Below, piece by piece: positions 8,962-16,925 of a DNA stretch of 64,000 bases. The stretch spans positions 1-64,000 of the forward strand of contig DASUKL010000114.1 of the NCBI GenBank assembly GCA_036278755.1. Reading direction: 5' to 3'. Under the pieces are notes generated by a model, which was not told where the DNA came from, did no database searches, and saw only the letters and a list, made by a program, of their open reading frames with translations. Position 1 is the first letter of the stretch. Each line of letters opens with the position of its first letter. The DNA is from DASUKL01 sp036278755. GTDB lineage: Bacteria > Chloroflexota > Limnocylindria > Limnocylindrales > CSP1-4. A program made the translations under genes and the position numbers.

Positions 8962-9060
8962 TCAGACGTAGTCCGAGCAGGAGAGGAAGTAGCCGCAGCG
9001 GCAGACGAGCTTGCAGCCCCGATCGACCAGCTCGGCCCCACAGTTGGCGCAGGTGGTCAT
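8962..9060 (-). CDS. Tiny zinc-ribbon protein upstream of dnaE
   Basis: A 32-residue protein with the layout CxxC-x8-CxxxCxC-x5-C: MTTCANCGAEL at the start, CKLVCRCGYFLSC near the end and DYV at the C-terminus. The paired Cys knuckles suggest a single zinc ribbon. It ends four bases before the dnaE GTG, so the two are probably translationally coupled. It is too short for most automatic gene finders. The function is unknown; a replisome or nucleic-acid role is only suggested by position. The codon composition and perfect Cys spacing make a chance frame unlikely. Confidence 0.65.
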   Translation of the reverse strand: MTTCANCGAELVDRGCKLVCRCGYFLSCSDYV

Positions 9061-9316
9061 GATCAGCCCCGGGTCCGCGCCGGCCCAGGCCGGTGGATCG
9101 GACGCCAGTCCCAGAGGCTGTGAGCCCGCCGCCTCGGAAGGGACGGTGGACCGGCCCGTCTCCGAGGATGCGGCGCCGATCCCCGGATCGGTCCGGCCAC
9201 GCTCCGCTGCCCGCTCACTCACCGGGCTAGGATAGCCCGGTGGCCCGGGGAGGTCCCGAGCCCCGGCGCGCGCTCCCCGGCCGCCGCTCGTGACACGCCG
9301 ATGGCGCGTCATCGCC

Positions 9317-9345
9317 TTGTCGCCGGGCGGCCGAGCCGCTAGGAT
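9317..9345 (+). promoter_or_regulatory. Probable promoter of the nucleoside transporter operon
   Basis: TTGTCG (9317-9322) and TAGGAT (9340-9345) are separated by 17 bases. This would give a leader of about 75 bases before the lipoprotein gene, which has a strong GGAGGAGG ribosome site. I see no riboswitch fold in the leader. Confidence 0.5.
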
Positions 9346-9427
9346 GCGCGCCAGCATCGCCCCGGACGCGGTCCGGGGGCGGGCGACGCCCGGGCTCCTC
9401 CCGGGCGAGCCCCATGGAGGAGGAAGT

Positions 9428-10630
9428 ATGCGCACACGTTCCGTCGGGACCAGCCTGATCGCGGTGCTGGCCCTGGTCAGTTCGGCCTGTACCACGGGGG
9501 CCTCCACCAGTCCCTCGACCTCGCCGTCCAGCGCCCCCGCCTCGTCAGCGGCCGCGTCGTCGGCCGCCGCCTCGACCCCCGCGACCACGTCCGCCGCGCC
9601 CTCGAGCGACCTCAAGATCGGCGTCGTCACCGACGTCGGAACGGTCGACGACAAGAACTTCAACCAGTACTCCTACGAAGGTGCCCAGAAGGGCGCGGCC
9701 GACATCGGCGCCGTGGCGCCCAAGGTCGTCGTCCCGGCCGACGCCTCGCAGTACGCCCCCGACATCAACAACTTCATCAGTCAGGGCTTCAACATCATCG
9801 TCACCGTCGGCTTCAACCTGACGACCGACACGATCAAGGCCGCCAAGGCCAATGCTGACGTGTGGTTCATCGGCGTCGACCAGGCCCCGCTGTGCATCAC
9901 CGAGACCGGCGACCCGGACACCGCGGCCACGCCCAAGTGCGCCGGCGACCCGGCCAAGCTGCTCCCGAAGTACATCGCCATCAGTTACGAGGAGGACCAG
10001 GCCGGCTACCTGGCCGGGATCGTGGCCGCCGGCATCACCAAGGCCGACAAGGTCGGGGCCATCGGCGGCGTCAACCTCGTGCCGGCCGTGGTGCGCTACA
10101 TCCAGGGCTATGAGCTGGGCGCCAAGTCGGTCAACCCGAACATCGAGGTCGACACGGCCTATGTCACCACCAGCGACTTCACGAAGGCCTTCAACGACCC
10201 GGCCACGGGCGCCACGTTCGCCAAGCAGTTCATCGCCCAGAAGGGCGTCGACGTCCTCTTCCAGGTCGCCGGCAAGACCGGCAATGGCGTCCTGCAGGCC
10301 GCCTGCGCGGCCAACATCGCCGGCATCGGCGTCGACGTCGACCAGTGGATCTCCCTCAACGCGGCCAGCGACAAGACCTACGGCTGCATCGTGACCAGCG
10401 CCGAGAAGCACCTCAGCGACTCCGTCGAGAGCGCCATCAAGGGCATCTCCGACGGCTCGGCCAAGGGCGGCAACGTCCTCTACGACGCGGCCAAGGGCGG
10501 TGTCGGCGTGGCCCCCTTCACCTCCTCCATCAGCGTTCCGCAGGCCACCCAGGACGCCGTCACCCAGGCCCTCGCGGCGATGGCCGCCGGCACCCTGAAG
10601 ACCTGCCCCAGCGACTGCGGCCAGCCGTAA
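9428..10630 (+). CDS. BMP family ABC transporter substrate-binding lipoprotein
   Basis: A 400-residue lipoprotein of the Med/BMP/PnrA family, which captures purine or other nucleosides outside the membrane and hands them to an ABC permease. A signal peptide ends in LALVSSAC, with Cys21 as the lipid-anchored residue. A Ser/Thr/Ala-rich linker of about 45 residues follows, then the binding domain starting at DLKIGVVTDVGTVDDKNFNQ. Other family features visible are AGYLAGIVAAG, IGGVNLVPAVVRYIQGY and GIGVDVDQW. ATG 9428 follows GGAGGAGGAAGT. It is the first gene of a four-gene transporter operon with the usual order lipoprotein, ATPase, permease, permease. The exact substrate is inferred from the family. 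Confidence 0.93.
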   Translation: MRTRSVGTSLIAVLALVSSACTTGASTSPSTSPSSAPASSAAASSAAASTPATTSAAPSSDLKIGVVTDVGTVDDKNFNQYSYEGAQKGAADIGAVAPKVVVPADASQYAPDINNFISQGFNIIVTVGFNLTTDTIKAAKANADVWFIGVDQAPLCITETGDPDTAATPKCAGDPAKLLPKYIAISYEEDQAGYLAGIVAAGITKADKVGAIGGVNLVPAVVRYIQGYELGAKSVNPNIEVDTAYVTTSDFTKAFNDPATGATFAKQFIAQKGVDVLFQVAGKTGNGVLQAACAANIAGIGVDVDQWISLNAASDKTYGCIVTSAEKHLSDSVESAIKGISDGSAKGGNVLYDAAKGGVGVAPFTSSISVPQATQDAVTQALAAMAAGTLKTCPSDCGQP

Positions 10631-10661
10631 GGCCCCGCCCATCCGTCCAGGCAGCTTCAGC

Positions 10662-10693
10662 CGAACGGGCCGCACGCAAGTGCGGCCCGTTCG
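10662..10693 (+). terminator. Strong hairpin after the binding-protein gene (attenuator or mRNA stabiliser)
   Basis: CGAACGGGCCGCAC (10662-10675) pairs perfectly with GTGCGGCCCGTTCG (10680-10693) around a GCAA tetraloop, a 14-bp stem 31 bases after the stop codon. No T-tract follows. Such structures between a binding-protein gene and its transporter genes often partly terminate transcription or protect the upstream mRNA, giving excess binding protein. Which applies here is not known. Confidence 0.55.
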
Positions 10694-10720
10694 CCGTTCC
10701 CGGCCCCGCATGAGGCGCCC

Positions 10721-12358
10721 ATGAACGCGTCCGACGCCACGCCCCGGCCCGCTCCACCGCCCCAGGCGGCGCCCGGCCCACCGTCCCCGGGAACCGGTCC
10801 GACCGCGGCCGACGCGCCCGCCCTGGAGATGCGGGGCATCACCAAGCGCTATCCGGGCGTGGTGGCCAACGACCACATCGACCTCGACGTGCGCCACGGC
10901 GAGATCCACGCCCTGCTGGGTGAGAACGGGGCCGGCAAGACGACGCTCATGAACGTCCTGTACGGCCTGGCCCAGCCCGACGAGGGGCAGATCCTGCTCG
11001 ACGGCCAGCCGGTCCGCATCGCCAGCCCGGCGGACGCCATCCGCCGCGGCATCAGCATGGTCCACCAGCATTTCATGCTCGTGCCCGTCTTCAGCGTGGC
11101 CGAGAACATCGTCCTGGGCGAGGAGACGATGGCCAACCCGGTCTTCCTCGACCTCCCCGAGGCGGAGCGGCGTATCCGCGCCCTCAGCGAGGGCTTCGGC
11201 TTCGACCTCGATCCCGAGGCCAAGGTGGGTCAGCTGTCGGTGGGCCAGCAGCAACGGGTCGAGATCCTGAAGGCCCTCTATCGCGATGCCCGCCTCCTCG
11301 TCCTCGACGAGCCCACGGCCGTCCTGACGCCCCAGGAGACGGAGGAGATCTTCGTCCTCCTCAAGCGTCTGGCCGCCGGCGGCCACAGCATCATCTTCAT
11401 CAGCCACAAGCTGTACGAGGTCCTCGAGATCGCCGACCGGATCACCGTCATCCGGCGGGGCAAGGTGGTCGGGCATCGGGTGCCGGCCGAGACCGACGAG
11501 GATGACCTGGCCGAGTTGATGGTGGGCCGCGAGGTCCAGCTGACCGTCGACCGGGGCACCTCGCACCCCGGCGAGCCGACCCTCGAGGTCCGCGGCCTGC
11601 GGGTCAAGGACGATCGCGGCAGCGAGGTCGTGCGGGGCGTGGACTTCGAGATCCGGGCCGGCGAGATCCTGGGCCTGGCCGGTGTCGCAGGCAACGGGCA
11701 GGACGAGATGGTGGAGGCCCTCGTAGGGCTCCGCTCGCCCACTGCCGGCACGGTCACCCTCGGCGGCCGGGACATCACCCGCCACAACGTCCGCTCCATC
11801 AACGAGGCCGGCGTGGGCTACGTCCCGGCCGATCGCCACCGCTTCGGGCTGGTCCTGCCGTTCCCCGTCTCCGACAACCTCGTCCTGACCGACTACTACC
11901 GCCGGCCCTACGCTCGGGGCATCGTCCAGGACGAGGCGGCCATCGACCACGCCTGCGAGGTCTGCATCGAGGACTACGACATCCGCACGCCCTCGGCCGA
12001 CGTGCCGACCCGAACCCTCTCCGGCGGCAACCAGCAGAAGGTCGTCGTGGCCCGCGAGTTCCGCCGCGATCTCCAGCTCCTGGTCCTCGACCAGCCGACC
12101 CGGGGGCTCGACGTGGGCAGCATCGAGTTCATCCACAAGCAGGTCATCGCCAAGCGCGACGCCGGCACGGCCGTCCTGCTCGTCTCGGCCGAGCTCGACG
12201 AGATCCTCGAGATGTCCGATCGCATCGCGGTCATGTATCGCGGCCAGCTGGTGGCCGTGCTCGACGGCCGCACGGCGGACAAGAACCAGGTCGGCCTGCT
12301 CATGGCCACCGGCGGTCACGCAGCGGGGCCCGCAGCGAGCTCCGGAGCCGTGGCATGA
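10721..12358 (+). CDS. Nucleoside ABC transporter ATP-binding protein (two ABC domains)
   Basis: A 545-residue ATPase of the NupA/RbsA type that powers nucleoside import. The first domain has Walker A GENGAGKTTL, signature LSVGQQQRVEI and Walker B LLVLDEPTAVL. The second has a degenerate Walker A (GVAGNGQDEM, no Lys), signature LSGGNQQKVVVA and Walker B LLVLDQPTRGLD, the usual asymmetry in this family. The first 35 residues are Pro/Ala-rich and poorly conserved; homology begins at EMRGITKRYPGVVAN, so the exact start (ATG 10721) is less certain than the rest. Its stop overlaps the first permease start by four bases. Confidence 0.95.
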   Translation: MNASDATPRPAPPPQAAPGPPSPGTGPTAADAPALEMRGITKRYPGVVANDHIDLDVRHGEIHALLGENGAGKTTLMNVLYGLAQPDEGQILLDGQPVRIASPADAIRRGISMVHQHFMLVPVFSVAENIVLGEETMANPVFLDLPEAERRIRALSEGFGFDLDPEAKVGQLSVGQQQRVEILKALYRDARLLVLDEPTAVLTPQETEEIFVLLKRLAAGGHSIIFISHKLYEVLEIADRITVIRRGKVVGHRVPAETDEDDLAELMVGREVQLTVDRGTSHPGEPTLEVRGLRVKDDRGSEVVRGVDFEIRAGEILGLAGVAGNGQDEMVEALVGLRSPTAGTVTLGGRDITRHNVRSINEAGVGYVPADRHRFGLVLPFPVSDNLVLTDYYRRPYARGIVQDEAAIDHACEVCIEDYDIRTPSADVPTRTLSGGNQQKVVVAREFRRDLQLLVLDQPTRGLDVGSIEFIHKQVIAKRDAGTAVLLVSAELDEILEMSDRIAVMYRGQLVAVLDGRTADKNQVGLLMATGGHAAGPAASSGAVA

Positions 12359-13485
12359 GTCGGGTCGACAGCGCCCTGCGCCGAGCCTGGGAGCTCCTGG
12401 CCATCCCCGTCCTGGCCATCTTCCTGGCCTTCCTCGTGGGCGCCGTGGTCATCGTCCTGTCCAGCGGCCTGGTGGGCAAGGGTTTCGACCTGGGCCTGCC
12501 GTTGACGGCCTACGCCGCCCTCATCCAGGGCTCGCTGCTGACGCCGACCGGCATCGTCGAGACGTTCGTCCAGGCCACACCGCTCCTGCTGGCCGGCCTG
12601 GGCGTGGGCCTGGGCTTCAAGGCCGGCCTCTTCAACATCGGCGCCCAGGGCCAGTTCCTCCTGGGGGCCGTGGGGGCGATCTGGGTCGGCACGGTCTTCG
12701 AGGGTGCGCCGGCCGTCGTGGCCATCAGCGCCGCCCTCCTGGCAGGCATGGTCGTGGGCGGCGCCGTCGGCTTCGTGCCGGGCCTCCTCAAGGCCACCTC
12801 CGGGGCCCACGAGGTCGTGACCACGATCATGATGAACTACATCGCCCTGGCCGCACTCTCGTGGCTCGTCACCGGGCCGCTCAAGCTCCCCGGTTCCCCC
12901 CAGCCGGTGACAGCCTCCGTGACCTCCGCTGCGCTGCCCATCCTCGTCGGCCGTGACGGCCACCTGGGCATCCTCATCGGCCTCGTGGCGGTGCCCCTCC
13001 TGTGGTTCCTCCTCTACCGCACGACCCGCGGCTTCGAGATCCGGACGGTCGGGGCGAACCCCGACGCGGCGCGCTACGCGGGCATGAGACCGCGTCTCGT
13101 GACGGTCGTGGTCATGACCCTCTCCGGGCTCCTCGCCGGCCTGGCCGGGGCGGGCAACGTCCTGGGCCTCAACCACCAGATGACGGCCACCTTCAGCACG
13201 ACGGTCGGCTTCGACTCGATCACGGTGGCCCTCCTCGGGCGCTCCAACCCCTGGGGCATCCTGCCGGCCGCGCTGCTCTTCGGGGCCATGCGGGCCGGGG
13301 CCGGCCTCATGCAGATCCAGGCCGGGGTGCCGGCTGAACTGGTCGACTTCGTCCAGGCCGTCATCCTCCTCTTCCTCGTCGCCAACTCGGTCCTCCGGCG
13401 CCTCTTCCGGCTGCGGGGCGTGACCGCCGAGCTGGGCACGACCGAGACCCTCTCCCGCTCCTACGGTTCGGAGGGCGTCCACTGA
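12355..13485 (+). CDS. Nucleoside ABC transporter permease 1
   Basis: A 376-residue inner-membrane permease of the branched-chain/ribose type (NupP-like). It contains many hydrophobic segments, including LAIFLAFLVGAVVIVL near the N-terminus, and the family stretches GLGFKAGLFNIGAQGQF and TTIMMNYIALA. The segment EIRTVGANPDAARYAGM is the cytoplasmic loop that contacts the ATPase. ATG 12355 overlaps the ATPase stop (ATGA), indicating translational coupling. It should pair with the next gene as a heterodimeric channel. Confidence 0.93.
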   Translation: MSRVDSALRRAWELLAIPVLAIFLAFLVGAVVIVLSSGLVGKGFDLGLPLTAYAALIQGSLLTPTGIVETFVQATPLLLAGLGVGLGFKAGLFNIGAQGQFLLGAVGAIWVGTVFEGAPAVVAISAALLAGMVVGGAVGFVPGLLKATSGAHEVVTTIMMNYIALAALSWLVTGPLKLPGSPQPVTASVTSAALPILVGRDGHLGILIGLVAVPLLWFLLYRTTRGFEIRTVGANPDAARYAGMRPRLVTVVVMTLSGLLAGLAGAGNVLGLNHQMTATFSTTVGFDSITVALLGRSNPWGILPAALLFGAMRAGAGLMQIQAGVPAELVDFVQAVILLFLVANSVLRRLFRLRGVTAELGTTETLSRSYGSEGVH

Positions 13486-13487
13486 CC

Positions 13488-14567
13488 ATGGGCCAGGTCG
13501 TCGCCTTCCTCTACGCCATCCCCGTCCTGGGCCTCCTGGCCCAGCTGGTCGGCTACCTCCTGGACAACCTCCAGTTCGTGGCCCACGGGGCGGTGGCCCT
13601 GGCCATCCCCATCGCCCTGGCCGGCCTGTGCGGGGTGATGTGCGAGCGCTCGGGGGTCATCAACATCTGCATCGAAGGGGTGATGCTGCTGGGCGCCTTC
13701 GTGGGCTGGATCATGGGCGTAGTGGCCACGGCCATCCTCGGCCCGGGCACCCCGCTGCCGATCTTCGGCCTCACCCTGCCACTCCTCATCGCCCTCGCCG
13801 CGGCCCTCCTGGCGGGCATGCTGCTCTCCCTCCTCCACGCCTGGCTCTCGATCTCCGTGCGGGTCGACCAGATCATCAGCGGCACGATCATCAACATCGC
13901 CGCGGCGGGCCTGACCGGCTACCTCAACACCCTGATCTCGCAGCTCTCGCCGCAGGGCGCGGGGGCCTTCCAGCCACTGAGCCTGCCCGACACGGTCGTC
14001 GACATCCCCGTCGTGGGCTGGCTGCTCAACGCGGTGTTGGACCAGGGCCCCATCGGCATCACCGCCATCGTCCTCATCGTCGTCATGCAGATCCTCCTCT
14101 TCCGCTCGCGCTGGGGGCTGCGCACCCGGGCCGTGGGCGAGCACCCCAAGGCGGCCGAGACAGTGGGCATCGACGTCATCCGCCTGCGCTATCGCAACGT
14201 CGTGCTGTCGGGCGCCGTGGCCGCCCTGGGTGGCGCCTACCTCTCCATGGAGATCACGAACTCGTTCCAGGCCAACATGACCGCCGGGCGCGGCTTCATC
14301 GGTCTGGCGGCCATGATCGTGGGGCGCTGGACGCCCATCGGGACGTTCGGGGCGGCCCTCCTCTTCGCCTCCTCGCAGGCCATCAGCCAGTCGATCGTCT
14401 TCACCGCCCCCTCGGGCAGCCTGGGCGACCTGTTGACGATCGTCCCGGCCCAGTTCTACGACGCCCTGCCCTACCTCGTCACGATCGTCGTCCTGGCCGG
14501 GGTCATCGGCAAGAGCATCCCGCCCGCGGCCGACGGCCAGCCCTACGAGCGCGAGGCGGCGACCTGA
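13488..14567 (+). CDS. Nucleoside ABC transporter permease 2
   Basis: A 359-residue NupQ-like permease beginning two bases after permease 1 ends. The family features are GVMCERSGVINICIEGVMLLG near residues 45-70 (read as GVMCERSGV and INICIEGVML), VDQIISGTIINI and the ATPase-contact loop RTRAVGEHPKAAETVGIDV. About eight to ten hydrophobic segments are visible. It completes the import system together with the lipoprotein, ATPase and first permease upstream. Confidence 0.93.
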   Translation: MGQVVAFLYAIPVLGLLAQLVGYLLDNLQFVAHGAVALAIPIALAGLCGVMCERSGVINICIEGVMLLGAFVGWIMGVVATAILGPGTPLPIFGLTLPLLIALAAALLAGMLLSLLHAWLSISVRVDQIISGTIINIAAAGLTGYLNTLISQLSPQGAGAFQPLSLPDTVVDIPVVGWLLNAVLDQGPIGITAIVLIVVMQILLFRSRWGLRTRAVGEHPKAAETVGIDVIRLRYRNVVLSGAVAALGGAYLSMEITNSFQANMTAGRGFIGLAAMIVGRWTPIGTFGAALLFASSQAISQSIVFTAPSGSLGDLLTIVPAQFYDALPYLVTIVVLAGVIGKSIPPAADGQPYEREAAT

Positions 14568-14576
14568 GCCCGGGCC

Positions 14577-15071
14577 ATGGATCCTGCTGACGAGGCCCGC
14601 ACGCGGGCGATCCTCGACCTCCAGGAGGGCCGCGGCGAGGTGCCTCTGCTGGACGAGGCCGAGCGCCTGGACCTCCTCCGCCGGGCCCGGCGGATCGCCA
14701 TCGTGGGCGCCTCGCCCGATCGTAGCCGCCCTTCGCACAGCGTCATGCGCTACCTCCAGGTCCAGGGCTACGACTGCGTGCCGATCAACCCCCTGGTGCG
14801 TGACGTGCTGGGCGTGCCGGCCTTCCCGAGCCTCGAGGAGGCGGTGGCGGCCACGGGGCGCTTCGACATCGTGGACGTCTTTCGCCGGCCGGAGCACGTC
14901 CCGGCCATCGCCCGTTCGGCCGTGGCCACCGGCTGCGGCGCGCTATGGCTGCAGCTGGGTGTCGTCGACTGGGAGGCCGCCCGCCTCGCCAGGGCCGGCG
15001 GCCTGGAGGTGGTCATGGACCGCTGCACGGCCATCGAGCATCGCAAGCTGCGGCCCGCCCGCCGAGGTTGA
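14577..15071 (+). CDS. CoA-binding domain protein (YccU-like)
   Basis: A 164-residue Rossmann-fold protein of the CoA_binding_2 family. The nucleotide-binding beginning is RRIAIVGASPDRSRPS, followed by YDCVPINPLVRDVLGV, DIVDVFRRPEHVP and GALWLQLGVVDWEAA. The C-terminus has VMDRCTAIEHRKL, also conserved in the family. Homologues bind CoA in vitro, but their role is not settled. It starts nine bases after the second permease and so may be cotranscribed with the transporter, though no functional link is evident. In the 56-base convergent gap after it, the short motif CCGACSTC recurs three times. Confidence 0.88.
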   Translation: MDPADEARTRAILDLQEGRGEVPLLDEAERLDLLRRARRIAIVGASPDRSRPSHSVMRYLQVQGYDCVPINPLVRDVLGVPAFPSLEEAVAATGRFDIVDVFRRPEHVPAIARSAVATGCGALWLQLGVVDWEAARLARAGGLEVVMDRCTAIEHRKLRPARRG

Positions 15072-15127
15072 GCCGAGGCCCGACCTCGAACCTCCGACGT
15101 CCGACCTCCGAGTCGGCTCCGAAACCA

Positions 15128-15406
15128 TCAGCGAGCTAGCAGGGCGAGGACCAGGAGCATGATGCCGATGACGGCCAGGCTGCCCCAGATGCCGATGCCC
15201 CGACGCAGGTCAGTGGCCTCGATCTCGGCCTCGCTCGGCCCGTCAGGCACGGCCTGCCGCCCGCCGCGCCAGGCGTCATAGCGGCGCAGATTGGCCACCC
15301 GGCCCTGCAGCTCGCGCAACCGCTGCCACGTCTGCCAGGCCTTCCAGGCACCCCCCACGAGCAGGATCAGGCCGATGATGATCTCCGCGATCTGCACCTG
15401 CGTCAT
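15128..15406 (-). CDS. Small two-helix membrane protein, unknown function
   Basis: A 92-residue protein with a hydrophobic segment at each end (IAEIIIGLILLVGGAW and WGSLAVIGIMLLVLALLA). A charged middle part, with LRELQGRVANLRRYDAWRGG, may lie in the cytoplasm. The start ATG overlaps the gatB stop as ATGA, so it is translated with gatB. I recognise no domain; the function is unknown. Confidence 0.7.
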   Translation of the reverse strand: MTQVQIAEIIIGLILLVGGAWKAWQTWQRLRELQGRVANLRRYDAWRGGRQAVPDGPSEAEIEATDLRRGIGIWGSLAVIGIMLLVLALLAR

Positions 15407-16923
15407 CCCTCACCTCCACGCTCTGAGCCCCCGGTCCGGGCCACGGCCGCTGCGAGGGCCTGCCGGGCCAGGGCCGGATCGGCCTGACCGCGACTGGCCT
15501 GCATCACCCGCCCCAGGAGGAACCCGAAGGCCTGCTGCTTACCGGCCTGCAGGTCGGCCAGGGCCTGTCGCTGCTCGGCCAGGACTCGCTCGACGAGGGC
15601 TGCGATGGCCCCCTCGTCGGCGATGCGGCTGAGGCCCAGGCGCTCGACGACGGCCGTGGTCGTGCCGCCGTCCTCGGCCAGGGCAGCGAAGACTTCCTTG
15701 GCGCTGGCCGCCGTGAGGCGACCCGCGGCCTGCAGCCGGATCAGCTCCACGAGCTGGGGCCCCAACCATCCCGGGTCCAGGCCCGGCCGCTCCTCCCCGC
15801 CGGCCGCGTTGCGCGCGCGGAGGTACTCGCCAGTCGTCCAGGTGGCCGCCGTGCGCGGCTCGAGGCCGCCCGCCAGGAGCGTCTCGAAGAGCGCGCTGGC
15901 GGCAGGTTCGGCCACGATCACGCGCGCATCGTAGGGGCTGAGTCCGTGGCTCGTGACGTAGCGCGCGCGGCGGGCCGCGGGCAGCTCCGGGAGGTCGGCC
16001 GCGATCCGCTCCAGCCAGGCCGGGTCGGTGTGGAGGGGCGGCAGGTCCGGCTCGGCGAAGTAGCGGTAGTCGTCGGAGTCCTCCTTGAGCCGCATGCGGT
16101 AGGTCGCCCCCCGGGCGTCGTCCCAGCCGCGCGTCTCCTGGACCAGCGGTTGGCCCGCGTCGAGGGCCCGGGCCTGGCGTTCGATCTCATGCTCCACGGC
16201 TCGCTCCACGGCCCGGAAGGAGTTCATGTTCTTGACCTCCACCCGGGTCCCCAGGCCCTCCGTGCCGGCCGGCCGGAGCGACACGTTGGCCTCGACCCGC
16301 ATCTCGCCCCGCTCCATCGCCGCGTCCGAGGCGCCCACGGCCAGCAGCACGGCCCGCAGCTCCTCCGCATAGCGGCGGGCCTCCTCGGCGCTGTGGAGGT
16401 CGGGCTCGGTGACGATCTCCATGAGCGGCAGGCCGGCCCGATCGAAGTCGACCAGGCTCACCCGCCGGCCCGTGGCGTCGGTGGCGTGCTGCAGGCGCGC
16501 CGTGTCCTCCTCGAGGTGGGCCCGCGCGACGCGTACGGTCACCTCGCCCCGGGACGTCTCGAAGGCCAGCCGGCCGTGGGCCGCCAGGGGCAGGGCGTAC
16601 TGGCTGATCTGGTAGCCCTTGGGCAGGTCGGGGTAGAAGTAGTTCTTCCGCTCCCAACGGGTCACCAGCGCGATCCGGGCCCCGATGGCCAGGCCGGTGG
16701 CGATGACCAGCTCGACCGCCCGGCGGTTGATGACCGGCAGGCTGCCCGGCAGGGCCAGGCAGACCGGACAGGTCCGGGCGTTGGGCGGGGCGTCGCGGAT
16801 ATCGCGAGCGCAGGAGCAGAACATCTTCGAGGCCGTCTTCAGCTCGACGTGGATCTCGATGCCGATGACGGGCTCGTAGCGGGCAGCCGCCGGGGGCGAG
16901 GCGGACGAGGGCGCCGTGGCCAT
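15403..16923 (-). CDS. gatB: Asp-tRNA(Asn)/Glu-tRNA(Gln) amidotransferase subunit B
   Basis: A 506-residue GatB. In the GatCAB complex this subunit binds the mischarged tRNA, phosphorylates its side-chain carboxylate and receives ammonia from GatA. Family stretches visible are YEPVIGIEIHVEL, TCPVCLALPGSLPVIN, KNYFYPDLPKGYQISQY, ANVSLRP and VEVKNMNSFRAVERA. The C-terminal tail domain (SAKEVFAALAEDGG) is present and complete. The start is ATG 16923, just after the aminotransferase gene. It is the last major gene of the gatC-gatA-aminotransferase-gatB group. Confidence 0.97.
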   Translation of the reverse strand: MATAPSSASPPAAARYEPVIGIEIHVELKTASKMFCSCARDIRDAPPNARTCPVCLALPGSLPVINRRAVELVIATGLAIGARIALVTRWERKNYFYPDLPKGYQISQYALPLAAHGRLAFETSRGEVTVRVARAHLEEDTARLQHATDATGRRVSLVDFDRAGLPLMEIVTEPDLHSAEEARRYAEELRAVLLAVGASDAAMERGEMRVEANVSLRPAGTEGLGTRVEVKNMNSFRAVERAVEHEIERQARALDAGQPLVQETRGWDDARGATYRMRLKEDSDDYRYFAEPDLPPLHTDPAWLERIAADLPELPAARRARYVTSHGLSPYDARVIVAEPAASALFETLLAGGLEPRTAATWTTGEYLRARNAAGGEERPGLDPGWLGPQLVELIRLQAAGRLTAASAKEVFAALAEDGGTTTAVVERLGLSRIADEGAIAALVERVLAEQRQALADLQAGKQQAFGFLLGRVMQASRGQADPALARQALAAAVARTGGSERGGEG

Positions 16924-16925
16924 GC

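Noticed and set aside
4899..9062. A 1387-codon open frame on the plus strand opposite dnaE
   Set aside because: It mirrors the codon pattern of dnaE, has no recognisable domain, and is a product of high GC. Similar long antisense frames occur opposite murE, aspS, hisS, gatB and others.
9290..9427. Upstream in-frame extension of the BMP lipoprotein
   Set aside because: ATG 9428 has a strong ribosome site and begins a proper signal peptide with lipobox. The upstream frame overlaps the predicted promoter.
9346..9427. Purine riboswitch in the leader of the nucleoside transporter
   Set aside because: I could not find the conserved junction sequences or a convincing three-way fold in the 75-base leader.
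15072..15127. Short repeats CCGACCTC/CCGACGTC as a functional array
   Set aside because: Three degenerate 8-mers in a 56-base convergent gap are not distinguishable from low-complexity sequence.
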